Source: Maricaulis sp947259345
GTDB taxonomy: Bacteria; Pseudomonadota; Alphaproteobacteria; Caulobacterales; Maricaulaceae
NCBI GenBank assembly: GCA_965217205.1
Contig: OZ244254.1
Location: 558,001-622,000 of the forward strand
Length of the DNA stretch: 64,000 nucleotides
Reading direction: 5' to 3'
Made by a program: the position numbers and the translations under genes. The notes under the pieces were generated by a model. That model did not search any database, was not told the origin of the DNA, and worked only from the letters and a program-made list of their open reading frames with translations. This document shows positions 8,356-17,420 of this stretch, in pieces; the stretch's first letter is position 1, and each line of letters starts with the position of its first letter.

Positions 8356-9177
8356 TCAGACTTTCGGCGCCGCTTCCAGATCGGCCCAGAACTCGTCCGG
8401 CACGACAATATTGGCCTCCTGGCCATCGGCTTCGCAATAGCGCTCGGCGGCGACCAGGCGGTCGAGGCGGGCGAGGATGACGGCGTGATGGTCGAGGGCG
8501 GAGGTGATGGCGCCGACCGTGCTGGTCCCGGCCATGACCGCCGTGCCCGGTGCCGGCGCGGCGGCAGCGAAGACGGCGGGCAGGGAGCGTTTGCGGATCG
8601 TGCCGCGGCGCTTCATGCGCGAGACGACTTCCTGGCCGATGAAACAGCCCTTCTTCCAGCCGACACCGCCAAAGGCGTCCAGATTGACGTCGGTGGGGAA
8701 GACATCGGCCTCGCCATAATCGCGACCGAAGGCGGGCACGCCGGCCTGGATCTCGAGAGCGTCGAGCGTGCGCTCTTCACTGCCCTGTTCGCCGATGCCG
8801 CGATGGACGCGGCCCGCGAGGCGCGGATCCTCGGCACTGCCGGGGAAGGGCGTGGTCGACCACAGGGCGCGCATATCCGTGTTGAGCAGGATTTCGGCCC
8901 TGGCCCGCAGTTTGAACAGGGTCAGGCGCTTCAGGAGGCCCTCCGCCGCGCTCGCGGGGACGTCCAGCCACAAGGTTTCGCCGTCGGCGAAGATCAGGAA
9001 ATCCACCAGGATCTTGCCTTGCGGGGTGAGCAGGGCGCCGGGGCGGCAATGCTTGTCCTCCAGGCTGACCACATCGGCGGTGATGACGCGTTGCAGGAGG
9101 TCGCGGGCGTCCGGGCCGGCGACCGAGAGGATGAGGCGGTCGGGCAGGGCGAAGGGCAGGGGGGCGGGCTGGTTCAT
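8356..9177 (-). CDS. ygfZ: YgfZ/GcvT-domain folate-binding protein
   Basis: The 273-residue member of the YgfZ family is related to the aminomethyltransferase GcvT. Members bind tetrahydrofolate and support iron-sulfur enzymes, such as the tRNA methylthiotransferase MiaB. The diagnostic K-G-C-[FY]-x-G-Q-E signature is at residues 176-183 (KGCFIGQE). The N-terminal half carries the GcvT-like fold, with ITADVVSLEDKHCRPGALLTP-type spacing. It is divergent from the GT9 gene with 65 bases between starts, where promoters for both must lie. Confidence 0.9.
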   Translation of the reverse strand: MNQPAPLPFALPDRLILSVAGPDARDLLQRVITADVVSLEDKHCRPGALLTPQGKILVDFLIFADGETLWLDVPASAAEGLLKRLTLFKLRARAEILLNTDMRALWSTTPFPGSAEDPRLAGRVHRGIGEQGSEERTLDALEIQAGVPAFGRDYGEADVFPTDVNLDAFGGVGWKKGCFIGQEVVSRMKRRGTIRKRSLPAVFAAAAPAPGTAVMAGTSTVGAITSALDHHAVILARLDRLVAAERYCEADGQEANIVVPDEFWADLEAAPKV

Positions 9178-9242
9178 GCCACCGATATGGCATTGCGTCC
9201 GTCGCTGGCCAAGCCCTTCGGGTCGCGCTATCTGCGGAGCCC

Positions 9243-10193
9243 ATGGAACGCGTCCTCTTCATCACATCGACCCGGATCGGTGACGCGATCATCAATTCCG
9301 GGGTCCTGGATCACCTCGTCGAGACGCGGCCGGAGGCCCGTTTCACGATTGCCTGTGGACCGCTCGCCGCCTCGATCTTCACCGAGACCCCGCGCCTCGA
9401 CCGCATCATCGTGATGCGCAAGAAGAAGGCGGGTCTGCATTGGTGGAATCTCTGGCGCGAGACCGTGGATACCAGCTGGGATTTGGTGGTCGATTTGCGC
9501 TGTTCGGGCACCGCTTGGTTCCTGCGCGCCAAGGAGCGCCGCATTCTCAAGCAGAGCGCTGTGCCCGTGCCCAAGGTCGAGGAAGCCGCCAGCGTGCTCG
9601 ATCTTGCCCCGGCGCCGGATCCGAAACTCCACCTGTCCGACGCCGTGCGCGCCGAGGCCGCGACCCGCGTGCCGGGCGAGGGCCCCTTTCTGGCGATCTG
9701 CCCGTCTGCGTCGTGGATATTCAAGGTCTGGCCGGCCGAGAAATTTGCCGAATTCATCCTCAAATTCACCGCCCCGGACGGGGAAATGCCCGGCGCCCAT
9801 GTCGTCATGCTCGGCGGGCCAGGTGATGAGATGTATGCCCAACCGATTTTCGACGCCCTGCCGGAGATCGAATTCATCGACTTGCTCGGACTGGGCCTGC
9901 CGGAAACCGCCGCCTGCCTGGAACTCTGCCGCCTTTATGTCGGCAATGATAGCGGGTTGATGCACATGGCGGCCGCGGTGGGCACGCCGACACTGGGCCT
10001 GTTCGGTCCGTCCGATGATCGCTGCTATGCCCCCTGGGGCGAACACACGGATGCGGTGCGCGGACCGGCGACATTCGAGGAAATCGACAGCGCCCATGAT
10101 GACCGGCGCAAGGCCTCGACCAGCCTGCTGGCGGACCTGAAGGTCGAGACCGTGTATGATGCTGCCAAGGCGCTTTACGAGAGGACGAGCTGA
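9243..10193 (+). CDS. Glycosyltransferase family 9 (ADP-heptose:LPS heptosyltransferase-like)
   Basis: The 316-residue GT-B glycosyltransferase has an N-terminal domain starting RVLFITSTRIGDAI and a C-terminal nucleotide-sugar domain. Asp236-Ser237-Gly238 in YVGNDSGLMHMAAA is the GT9 donor-site motif, with Lys161 in SWIFKVWP. Family members add heptose or related sugars to the lipopolysaccharide core at the cytoplasmic face. It lies three bases upstream of the dihydroorotase ATG, so the two are co-transcribed. Acceptor and sugar cannot be told from sequence. Confidence 0.88.
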   Translation: MERVLFITSTRIGDAIINSGVLDHLVETRPEARFTIACGPLAASIFTETPRLDRIIVMRKKKAGLHWWNLWRETVDTSWDLVVDLRCSGTAWFLRAKERRILKQSAVPVPKVEEAASVLDLAPAPDPKLHLSDAVRAEAATRVPGEGPFLAICPSASWIFKVWPAEKFAEFILKFTAPDGEMPGAHVVMLGGPGDEMYAQPIFDALPEIEFIDLLGLGLPETAACLELCRLYVGNDSGLMHMAAAVGTPTLGLFGPSDDRCYAPWGEHTDAVRGPATFEEIDSAHDDRRKASTSLLADLKVETVYDAAKALYERTS

Positions 10194-10196
10194 GCC

Positions 10197-11534
10197 ATGA
10201 CCACGACCTATGACGTCATCCTCAAGGGCGGCGAGATCGTCAATCATGACGGCCGCGGCCATGCTGATATCGGTGTTATCGACGGCAAAACCGCGGCGAT
10301 CGGTGATCTCTCCCAGGCCGCCGCCGGCGAGGTTGTCGATTGTTCCGGGCTCATGGTTCTTCCCGGCGTGATCGACACGCAGGTTCACTTCCGCGAGCCG
10401 GGCATGGAGTGGAAGGAAGACCTGCAATCAGGCTCGCTCTGTGCCGTCATGGGCGGGGTCACCGCCGTGTTCGAAATGCCGAACACCAATCCCACCACCA
10501 CCGTGCCGGACATGCTCACCGACAAGCTCGCCCGGGCGAAGAACCGCATGCATTGCGATCACGCCTTCTATGCCGGCGCGACCAATGAAAATGCCGACAT
10601 ATTGCCCGAAATGGAGCGCATGCTGGGCTGTTGCGGCGTGAAGGTTTTCATGGGCGCCTCGACCGGCTCGCTCCTGGTGGCCGATGATGAGGGTGTGGAA
10701 CGCGTCCTGCGTGCCATCAAGCGCCGCGCCGCCTTCCACTCGGAAGACGAATACCGCCTCGCCGAGCGCCGCGACCTGGCCGTCGAGGGCGACTGGACCA
10801 GTCATCCGCATGTGCGTGATGCCGAAGCCGCCATCATGTCGACCAAGCGCCTGGTCCGCCTGGCCCGCAAGACCGGCAAGCGCATCCATGTCCTGCATAT
10901 CTCCACCGCCGAGGAAATGGACTTCCTCGCTGACCACCGCGATATCGCCTCGGTCGAGGCCACGCCCCAGCATCTCACCCTTGAAGGCCCGGAAATCTAT
11001 GAGCGCATCAAGGGGCGGGCCCAGATGAATCCGCCCATGCGGGACGCTTATCACCGGGCCGGCCTTTGGCGCGGTATCCAGCGCGGCATTGTCGATGTCA
11101 TCGGCTCCGACCATGCGCCGCACACGCTCGAGGAAAAGGCCAAGCCCTATCCGCAGAGCCCGTCCGGCATGCCCGGCGTGCAAACCCTGGTCCCGATCAT
11201 GCTCGATCATGTGAATGCCGGTCGCCTGACCCTTGAGCGGTTCGTCGACCTGACTTCGGCTGGCGCCCAGCGCATTTTCGGCATTGCCGGCAAGGGCCGC
11301 ATGGCGGTCGGCTGGGATGCCGATTTCACCCTGGTCGACATGAAGCGGACCGAGACCATCACCGATGCCTGGTCGGCCTCGAAATCCGGCTGGACCCCCT
11401 TTGACGGCATGTCGGTTACCGGCTGGCCGGTCGGTACCATCATCCGTGGCCGTTCGGTCATGCGCGATGGCGAGCTGGTGGCTTCCGGCCTCGGCAAGCC
11501 GGTCCGCTTCATGGAAGCCCTGCCGCACGACTGA
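10197..11534 (+). CDS. pyrC: Dihydroorotase, class I-type amidohydrolase
   Basis: The 445-residue amidohydrolase should catalyse ring closure of carbamoyl aspartate to dihydroorotate in pyrimidine synthesis. The family pattern is present: FREPG (residues 65-69), EMPNTNP, HSEDE, HVLHIST, EATPQHL and the metal-site DHAPHT. The usual metal-binding HxH before FREPG reads Gln62-Val63-His64, so the first histidine is replaced by glutamine. All other expected residues look present, and a Gln form is, to my recollection, a known dihydroorotase subtype. Start is 3 bases after the GT9 stop. Confidence 0.9.
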   Translation: MTTTYDVILKGGEIVNHDGRGHADIGVIDGKTAAIGDLSQAAAGEVVDCSGLMVLPGVIDTQVHFREPGMEWKEDLQSGSLCAVMGGVTAVFEMPNTNPTTTVPDMLTDKLARAKNRMHCDHAFYAGATNENADILPEMERMLGCCGVKVFMGASTGSLLVADDEGVERVLRAIKRRAAFHSEDEYRLAERRDLAVEGDWTSHPHVRDAEAAIMSTKRLVRLARKTGKRIHVLHISTAEEMDFLADHRDIASVEATPQHLTLEGPEIYERIKGRAQMNPPMRDAYHRAGLWRGIQRGIVDVIGSDHAPHTLEEKAKPYPQSPSGMPGVQTLVPIMLDHVNAGRLTLERFVDLTSAGAQRIFGIAGKGRMAVGWDADFTLVDMKRTETITDAWSASKSGWTPFDGMSVTGWPVGTIIRGRSVMRDGELVASGLGKPVRFMEALPHD

Positions 11535-11591
11535 CCGCTTGCGGCGCTGTAGCGCAGTGGTGGCCGTCACGGGCCGGTGCTATCAAAACCC

Positions 11592-12857
11592 ATGCGCCTG
11601 CCCAAAATTCTTACGACCCTGCGCAGCTATGATGCCGGCCAGTTCGTCGCCGATCTGATCGCCGGTCTGACCGTGGCCATGGTCGCCCTGCCTTTGAGCC
11701 TGGCGATCGCGATCGCCTCGGGCGCCGACCCGTCGAGCGGACTCGTCACGGCCGTGGTCGCCGGTTTCCTGATCTCCGCATTCGGCGGCAGTCGGGTCCA
11801 GATTGGTGGCCCGACCGGGGCCTTCATCGTGGTGGTCTTTTCAATTATTGCCGAGCATGGCTATGACGGTCTGGTCCTGGCCACGCTTCTGGCCGGGTTG
11901 ATCCTGATTGTGGCCGGCTATTTCCGGGCCGGGCGTCTGATCGCCCATGTCCCCGAAGCGGTGGTCAATGGCTTCACCATCGGCATCGCCATCATCATCG
12001 CTACCAGCCAGATCAAGGATTTCTTTGGTCTCACCCTCGACCATCTGCCGGCGGATTTCATGGAGACCGTGCCGATGCTGGCTGGCGCAGCCGACACGCT
12101 CAACCTGTCGGCACTCGGCGTGGCGGTGGTGGCGCTGGTTTGTATCCTCGTGCTGCGCCGGTTGGCGCCGCGTTTCCCGGGCCTGATTGTCGGGTTGGCG
12201 ACGGCGTCCGCGCTAGTGGTGGCGATGAATTTGCCGGTCGACACCATCCAGTCCCGCTTCGGCGATCTGCCCGCCAGCCTGCCCCTGCCGTCGCTGCCGG
12301 ACTTCTCCTTCGACCGCATCGTCGAACTTCTGCCTTCAGCGATCATCATCGCCTTTCTGGCCGGTGTTGAATCCCTGCTTTCGGCGATGGTGGCCGACCG
12401 GATGATTGACGGAAGACACCGACCCAATGCCGAGCTGACGGCCCAGGGTATCGCCAATATCGGCTCGGCCCTGTTTGGCGGTTTGCCTGCGACCGGAGCC
12501 ATTGCCCGCACCGCGACCAATATCCGTGCCGGCGGCAAGACGCCGGTTGCCGGGCTGGTGCACGCGCTGGTGCTGCTGGTGATCATGCTGTTCGCGACGC
12601 CGGCCGCCGGCTATCTGGCCATGCCGGCCCTGGCGGCCTTGTTGATGGTCACGGCGTGGAATATGAGTGAACCCCATCGCTGGCCAGACTATATGCGGGC
12701 GCCGCTCGGTGATCGCGCCCTGCTGGTCATTACCCTGATCCTGACCGTCCTTGTCGACCTGACTGTGGCCATCGGGGTCGGCGTCGCCCTCGGTCTGGCC
12801 CTGCGCCTGGCCCGTCGCAAGCCGGATGAAAGCGACTGGACGCCGCCGGAACGCTGA
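11592..12857 (+). CDS. SulP-family anion transporter lacking a STAS domain
   Basis: The 421-residue multi-pass membrane protein contains the SulP core: GLTVAMVALPLSLAIAIASG near the start, GPTGAFIVV, and a late GLPATGAIARTATN. SulP carriers move sulfate, bicarbonate or other anions at the inner membrane. The protein stops soon after the last membrane segment, so the usual cytoplasmic STAS domain is missing; compare the SulP-STAS protein at 45557-47065. An in-frame GTG at 11577 is an alternative start. I chose the ATG that begins MRLPKILTTLR. It lies 57 bases after pyrC. Confidence 0.85.
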   Translation: MRLPKILTTLRSYDAGQFVADLIAGLTVAMVALPLSLAIAIASGADPSSGLVTAVVAGFLISAFGGSRVQIGGPTGAFIVVVFSIIAEHGYDGLVLATLLAGLILIVAGYFRAGRLIAHVPEAVVNGFTIGIAIIIATSQIKDFFGLTLDHLPADFMETVPMLAGAADTLNLSALGVAVVALVCILVLRRLAPRFPGLIVGLATASALVVAMNLPVDTIQSRFGDLPASLPLPSLPDFSFDRIVELLPSAIIIAFLAGVESLLSAMVADRMIDGRHRPNAELTAQGIANIGSALFGGLPATGAIARTATNIRAGGKTPVAGLVHALVLLVIMLFATPAAGYLAMPALAALLMVTAWNMSEPHRWPDYMRAPLGDRALLVITLILTVLVDLTVAIGVGVALGLALRLARRKPDESDWTPPER

Positions 12858-12971
12858 GGCGGAAGGATAGGTCTGTGGGAGCGTCGATGATGAAGCGCTG
12901 GATTATTTCGCGTCAACTCACGACAATCGCGCCAGATTCCCAATTACGCACCTCGCGAGAAGGTTTGTGTC

Positions 12972-13367
12972 ATGACCACCACCACCATCCTCACCGCCAT
13001 TGCCCCGGGCGAACTGATCGACAAGATCACCATCCTGCGTATCAAGTCCGAGCGCATTACGGACGAGGCCAAGCTGAAGAATGTCCGCACCGAGCTGGGC
13101 ATTCTCAACGACACCCTGGCGAAAGACGTCCCGGCCAGCGACGAACTGACCCGTCTGGATGCCGCCCTGCAGGCGGTCAATGAGGAACTCTGGGAGATCG
13201 AGGACGATATCCGCGATTGCGAGCGCAATGGCGATTTCGGCGAGGACTTCATCCGCCTGGCCCGCGCCGTCTATGTCACCAATGACAAGCGTGCGGCGCT
13301 GAAAAAGGAGATCAATCTCCTCCTCGGCTCCAATATCGTCGAGGAAAAATCCTACGCCGCGTATTGA
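12972..13367 (+). CDS. DUF6165 family protein
   Basis: The 131-residue soluble, highly charged protein has the family's N-terminal signature GELIDKITILRIKSERI, followed by a heptad-rich helical region and a C-terminal NDKRAALKKEINLLLGS helix. No catalytic motif is visible. Function is unknown. In other genomes I recall such genes near LPS and sugar genes; here a GT9 gene lies 2.8 kb upstream on the same strand. Start follows AGAAGG by about 7 bases. Confidence 0.8.
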   Translation: MTTTTILTAIAPGELIDKITILRIKSERITDEAKLKNVRTELGILNDTLAKDVPASDELTRLDAALQAVNEELWEIEDDIRDCERNGDFGEDFIRLARAVYVTNDKRAALKKEINLLLGSNIVEEKSYAAY

Positions 13368-13446
13368 TGTGCACCGCCCGGATCGCTATGCGGGCGGACA
13401 GATGGCGACCTCCTGCGGCCGCTGACACCCAAGCAAGGACCGCCCC

Positions 13447-14208
13447 GTGGACCGTCAGAGCTTCTACTTTTTCGACATAGACGAGAACATCCTTCACCTG
13501 CCGACGCGCATCCATCTGCTCAACACCATGACCGGTGAAGAGCGGGCCATGCGCCAGCACGAGTATGAGGACATCAAGGCCTATCTCGGTGTGCCCGGCC
13601 TGTGGGAAGACTGGGCCGATCCGCCGGCCCGCGCCTATCGCGAATTTGCCGATGGCCAGGACCGCAATGGTGAGGAATATCTCCTGCGTGACGTCAAGCG
13701 TGCGCTCGACAGTGCCAATTGGCGCGGCCCGTCCTGGGAGATTTTCAAATATGCCGTGCTCAAGCGCCGTCCGGTGGCCATTGTCACCGCGCGCCAGCAC
13801 TCCCGCGAGACGATCAAGGCCGCGCTTCAGCTCATTGTCGAGGCCGGCCACCTGCCCGAAGAGCCCAATTATCTGGCCATCTATCCCTGCTCCAATCCGG
13901 AAATCCGCGACGAGCTCGGCCCCCACCTGACCACGGCCGGCCTCAAGCGCCGCGCCATCCGTCAGTGCGTGGAAAAGGGTCTGGAAGAGTATGGCCGCAA
14001 ACTGCCGCACTCCTTCGGCATGTCGGATGATGATCTCAAGAATGTCGACCTGATCACCTCGGCCATGCTCGAATGCAAGCTGGACTATCCCGACAAGCGC
14101 TTCTTCGTCATCTCCACAAACCGCCGCCGCCACGTGAAGATGGAAATCCTGCCGCCACACAAGGAAGAAGAAAAACTCCGCGCGGCCGAGGATGACTGGT
14201 ACGGGTGA
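13447..14208 (+). CDS. HAD-like protein, function unknown
   Basis: The 253-residue protein has a GTG start. Its N-terminus FYFFDIDENILHLPT matches HAD motif I (DxDxN), and AIVTARQHS near residue 118 matches motif II with a preceding strand, as in HAD phosphatases and related haloacid dehalogenase folds. The C-terminal third (ISTNRRRHVKMEILPPHKEEE) is not typical. If active it would be a phosphohydrolase using Asp10 as nucleophile; the substrate is unknown. It is 79 bases downstream of the DUF6165 gene and probably in the same unit. The gene ends just before a perfect palindrome. Confidence 0.65.
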   Translation: MDRQSFYFFDIDENILHLPTRIHLLNTMTGEERAMRQHEYEDIKAYLGVPGLWEDWADPPARAYREFADGQDRNGEEYLLRDVKRALDSANWRGPSWEIFKYAVLKRRPVAIVTARQHSRETIKAALQLIVEAGHLPEEPNYLAIYPCSNPEIRDELGPHLTTAGLKRRAIRQCVEKGLEEYGRKLPHSFGMSDDDLKNVDLITSAMLECKLDYPDKRFFVISTNRRRHVKMEILPPHKEEEKLRAAEDDWYG

Positions 14209-14215
14209 GCAAAAT

Positions 14216-14265
14216 GGGGACAGGTAGAATTAACGGCGAGATCGCCGTTAATTCTACCTGTCCCC
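14216..14265. repeat. Perfect 24-bp inverted repeat with 2-base loop (REP / RAYT-type end or terminator)
   Basis: Two 24-base arms beginning GGGGACAGGTAGAATTAA and its complement are separated by only GA. It lies between two convergent genes (HAD-like, ending 14208; permease, ending 14273). The GGGGACAGG...CCTGTCCCC form resembles the palindromes that flank REP-associated tyrosine transposases. No transposase gene is present here. It could also act as a bidirectional terminator. Confidence 0.85.
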
Positions 14266-14272
14266 TGCTGGC

Positions 14273-15454
14273 CTATTCGCTGCGGTGAACCGTCAGCAGC
14301 GGCACATAGGCCGAGCGGATGGCTGGCACCAGGCCGCCGAAGAAGCCGATGATGACCGCCATGATCATGCCGGCCAGCACCGAACCGCCCGTGACGGCGA
14401 AGGAGAAGACGACCTGGGTGAAGCCGGAGCCCAGCGTTGATGCCGAGACCCCGTTGAAGACGAGATAGGTTGCCCCCGCGCCGACCAGCCCGCCGATCGC
14501 GGCCAGGACGAGGGATTCCACCATCGTCCCGACGGCGGCAGCAAAGCCGGAAAAGCCGATGGCTCGCAGGGTGGCAATCTCGCGCATGCGGGTATCGACT
14601 GAGGAATACATGGTGTTCCAGGCACCGGCGAGCGCACCGATGGCCATGACGATCGCAAGGGGCCAACCGATTATCTCGATCAGGACCGCCGTCCCGCCAG
14701 CCTGGCCGGCGAAGAAATCAGTCTCGCTCTGGACATCGAGATTGAGCCGCGGCTCGCCCTCCTCATAAGCCTGAAGTTCGGTGATGGCCTCCGGCGAGGT
14801 CAGGCGGGCGCGAATGGATTGCACGCCCGTGCCACGGTTGTAGAGATTCTGGATGACCGCGATATCGGCCCAGATTTCACTGTCGAAGACCGAGCCGCCG
14901 GTCGAGAAAATCCCGACAATTACCCATTCATTGGGACCCAGCCGGATGGTTTCGCCGAGATCGAAATTGGAGAATTCGCGGATCACGCCGGCGCCGACAA
15001 CCAGCTCATTGGTGCCGGGTTCGAACATGCGCCCTTCGACCATTTGAAAGCCGTCGCGCAAGGCGAGGGCCTGTGTTCCGACACCACGCAGCGGCAAGTT
15101 GGCTTCGGTCTGCGAGGAGCGCTTGATACCGTCGACAATGACGAAGAGTTCGCCGGAGACCAGCGGCGCGCCCTCCGCGTCCCGGGCGATGCCGGGCGCT
15201 TCCTCGATCAGGCGGACCTGGTCGGAGGACAGGCCGGAATTGAGCTCGGCCTGGGAGCCGGCACGCAGCATGACGGCCACACTTTCCGATCCCGTGCCCT
15301 GCAGTGTCGCCCGAAAGCCGTTCGACATCGCGAGGAAGCCGAGCAAGACCCCGGTCACCAGGGCGATGGAGATGATCGTAGCCAGGGAGAGGCCGGCGCG
15401 CTGGGGAATGGAGCGCAGATTGATCATCGTGACGGCGCCGATCTGATTGAACAT
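14273..15454 (-). CDS. ABC transporter permease, MacB/FtsX type (second permease)
   Basis: The 393-residue FtsX-type permease has one N-terminal membrane segment (AGLSLATIISIALVTGVLLGFL), a large periplasmic domain (about residues 45-255), then three C-terminal segments. Start at 15454 is set by AGGAGG seven bases upstream; a longer reading frame to 15490 would overlap the previous gene. It is the last gene of a four-gene operon (adaptor, ATPase, permease, permease) resembling MacAB-type export systems that use mechanical transmission instead of substrate passage through the membrane domain. The exported substrate is unknown. Confidence 0.88.
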   Translation of the reverse strand: MFNQIGAVTMINLRSIPQRAGLSLATIISIALVTGVLLGFLAMSNGFRATLQGTGSESVAVMLRAGSQAELNSGLSSDQVRLIEEAPGIARDAEGAPLVSGELFVIVDGIKRSSQTEANLPLRGVGTQALALRDGFQMVEGRMFEPGTNELVVGAGVIREFSNFDLGETIRLGPNEWVIVGIFSTGGSVFDSEIWADIAVIQNLYNRGTGVQSIRARLTSPEAITELQAYEEGEPRLNLDVQSETDFFAGQAGGTAVLIEIIGWPLAIVMAIGALAGAWNTMYSSVDTRMREIATLRAIGFSGFAAAVGTMVESLVLAAIGGLVGAGATYLVFNGVSASTLGSGFTQVVFSFAVTGGSVLAGMIMAVIIGFFGGLVPAIRSAYVPLLTVHRSE

Positions 15455-15464
15455 GGCGCGCCTC

Positions 15465-16622
15465 CTATTGCTTGCCGAGCGCGGTGACAATCTTCACGCG
15501 CTGAGCATTGATGGCGGGAACCAGACCGGTCAGCAGGCCGAGCAGGACGGAAAGCCCGACGCCGACCCAGAACACGCTGGGCGGCAGGCTCAGCCCGGGC
15601 AGGAAGGCCGCGGCGACAGGGGCGACTGCGGCGATCATCAGCCAGGCCAGGCCGAGGCCGAGCAGGCCACCGAACAGGCTCAGCATCACGGATTCCGAGA
15701 GCACCATCCGGAAGATGCGCGGGGCCGGAAAGCCCAGCGTTTTCATGACCGCGATCTCGCCGGTCCGCTCATTGATCGCTGTCACCATGGTGAAGCCGAC
15801 GATGATCAGGATGGTGGTGAAGGCGGAGCCGACCACGAAGAGCAGGATCAGGGCGATATTGCCGAACTGGTTTGCGAAGGCTTCATTGAAGGCCGCCTCA
15901 GTGGTCGTCTCGGTCTCCGCGGGCGAATTGGCGAACATCTCGTCGACGGCACGGGCGACCTGGTCATTCAGGGCCGGGTCCGTGGTGTTGATGATCAGCC
16001 AGCCCAGCTGGTCCTGATTGAAGGCCAGCGGCTCATTGTAATAATCGTAGTGGAACATCGCGTAATTGGCCGGGACCTTGTCGTCCTCGGCGTCGAAGAC
16101 CGCGCAGATGTTGAACTCCCAACTCGATGACCCGTCATTCTTCTGCCAGATGTTGGACAGGAGCGGGATGGTGTCGCCGACCGACCAGCCATATTGGCCC
16201 GCCAGATCCGCCCCGACGAGCAGGCAGTCACGCGTGGTCAGGAAGGCTTCGCGCTGGTCCGCCGGCATGGTCAGTTCCGCATAGGCTTCCAGATAGGTTT
16301 CCGGATCCACCGCGAAGGTCTGCACGAATTGGGTCGGGTCCTGGTAGTAGCCGCCGAACCAGCTGGCGTGGCTGACCGTCTCGACGCCATCAAGCGCGGC
16401 CACCCGGTTCCAGTAGGCATAGGGCATGGAGACCGTGAAATTGATCCGGTTGACCGTGATCAGGCGATTGTCCGCAGCGAGCGCGCCGCCGGAGGACCAG
16501 ACCGAATAGAACGCGCCCAGGACCCCGAAAATCAGAAAGGCGATCAGGATCGACAGGGTCAGCAGGATCGCCCTCAGCTTCTTGCGAAAGAGATTCTTCC
16601 GGATCAGCGTGAGATCATTCAT
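15465..16622 (-). CDS. ABC transporter permease, MacB/FtsX type (first permease)
   Basis: The 385-residue permease has the same layout as its neighbour: an N-terminal segment (RAILLTLSILIAFLIFGVLG), a periplasmic domain of about 200 residues, then three C-terminal membrane helices ending GLLTGLVPAINAQRVKIV. Its ATG overlaps the stop of the ATPase gene by four bases (ATGA), showing translational coupling. Two non-identical permeases imply a heterodimeric membrane part, unlike E. coli MacB, a homodimer fused to its ATPase. Confidence 0.88.
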   Translation of the reverse strand: MNDLTLIRKNLFRKKLRAILLTLSILIAFLIFGVLGAFYSVWSSGGALAADNRLITVNRINFTVSMPYAYWNRVAALDGVETVSHASWFGGYYQDPTQFVQTFAVDPETYLEAYAELTMPADQREAFLTTRDCLLVGADLAGQYGWSVGDTIPLLSNIWQKNDGSSSWEFNICAVFDAEDDKVPANYAMFHYDYYNEPLAFNQDQLGWLIINTTDPALNDQVARAVDEMFANSPAETETTTEAAFNEAFANQFGNIALILLFVVGSAFTTILIIVGFTMVTAINERTGEIAVMKTLGFPAPRIFRMVLSESVMLSLFGGLLGLGLAWLMIAAVAPVAAAFLPGLSLPPSVFWVGVGLSVLLGLLTGLVPAINAQRVKIVTALGKQ

Positions 16623-17314
16623 TGCGCCGGCTCCTGGACCTGTTCGACGAAGCGGCCCTTGTCGAGATGCAGTTCGCGGCGGGCATATCTCGCCGCCGAA
16701 GGGTCGTGCGTGACCATGACGATGGTCTTGCCGAGATCCTTGTTGAGCAGCTGCAGGGTTTCCAGGATTTCATCGGCCGATTTGCGGTCAAGGTCGCCGG
16801 TCGGCTCGTCACACAAGAGGACTTTCGGGTCGGCCACGATGGCGCGGGCAATTGCCACGCGCTGTTGCTGACCGCCGGAGAGCTGGCGCGGCCGGTGCCC
16901 CTTGCGGTCGGCCAGGCCGACAATGTCGAGCGCGGTCGCGACGCGTTCCTTGCGCTGCTTGCCGGACAGGCCGGTCAGCAACAGCGGCAGCTCGACATTC
17001 TGGGCCGCCGTCAGCGTCGGCATGAGATTGTAGAACTGGAAGATGAAGCCGACATTCTGCGAGCGCCATTTGGCCAGCTTGCCTTCGGACAGCTTGTCGA
17101 CCCGCACGCCCTGGCACTCCACCGACCCTGATGTTGGCCGGTCGATACCGCCGAGCAGGTTCAGCAAGGTCGTCTTGCCCGATCCCGATGGCCCCATGAT
17201 CGCCATGAAGTCCCCCTCAGGGATGGTCATGGTCAGCTCTTCGAAAATCGTGATCGACTCCTTGCCCCGGGTATAGCCCTTGGACAGGTCGGTGAGCGTG
17301 TAGAGCGACGTCAT
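16619..17314 (-). CDS. ABC transporter ATP-binding protein (MacB/LolD-like)
   Basis: The 231-residue ATPase has Walker A GPSGSGKTT (41-49), Q-loop Gln93, signature LSGGQQQR (145-152), Walker B VLLCDE (165-170) and switch His203. It belongs to the MacB/LolD/FtsE group that partners with FtsX-type permeases. Start at 17314 is supported by GAGGA nine bases upstream; the frame extends further but with no domain content. It powers the two permeases encoded downstream, together with the adaptor upstream. Confidence 0.92.
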   Translation of the reverse strand: MTSLYTLTDLSKGYTRGKESITIFEELTMTIPEGDFMAIMGPSGSGKTTLLNLLGGIDRPTSGSVECQGVRVDKLSEGKLAKWRSQNVGFIFQFYNLMPTLTAAQNVELPLLLTGLSGKQRKERVATALDIVGLADRKGHRPRQLSGGQQQRVAIARAIVADPKVLLCDEPTGDLDRKSADEILETLQLLNKDLGKTIVMVTHDPSAARYARRELHLDKGRFVEQVQEPAQ

Positions 17315-17420
17315 CGGGTCTTCCTCATTCGTCAGGGCCGCCCCGGAGCCAGATCGCGGGTCGGTCAGGGTCTGTCGGTCAGCATGCGTCAAATTTCATG
17401 CTTTGTAAATTAAAGTACTT

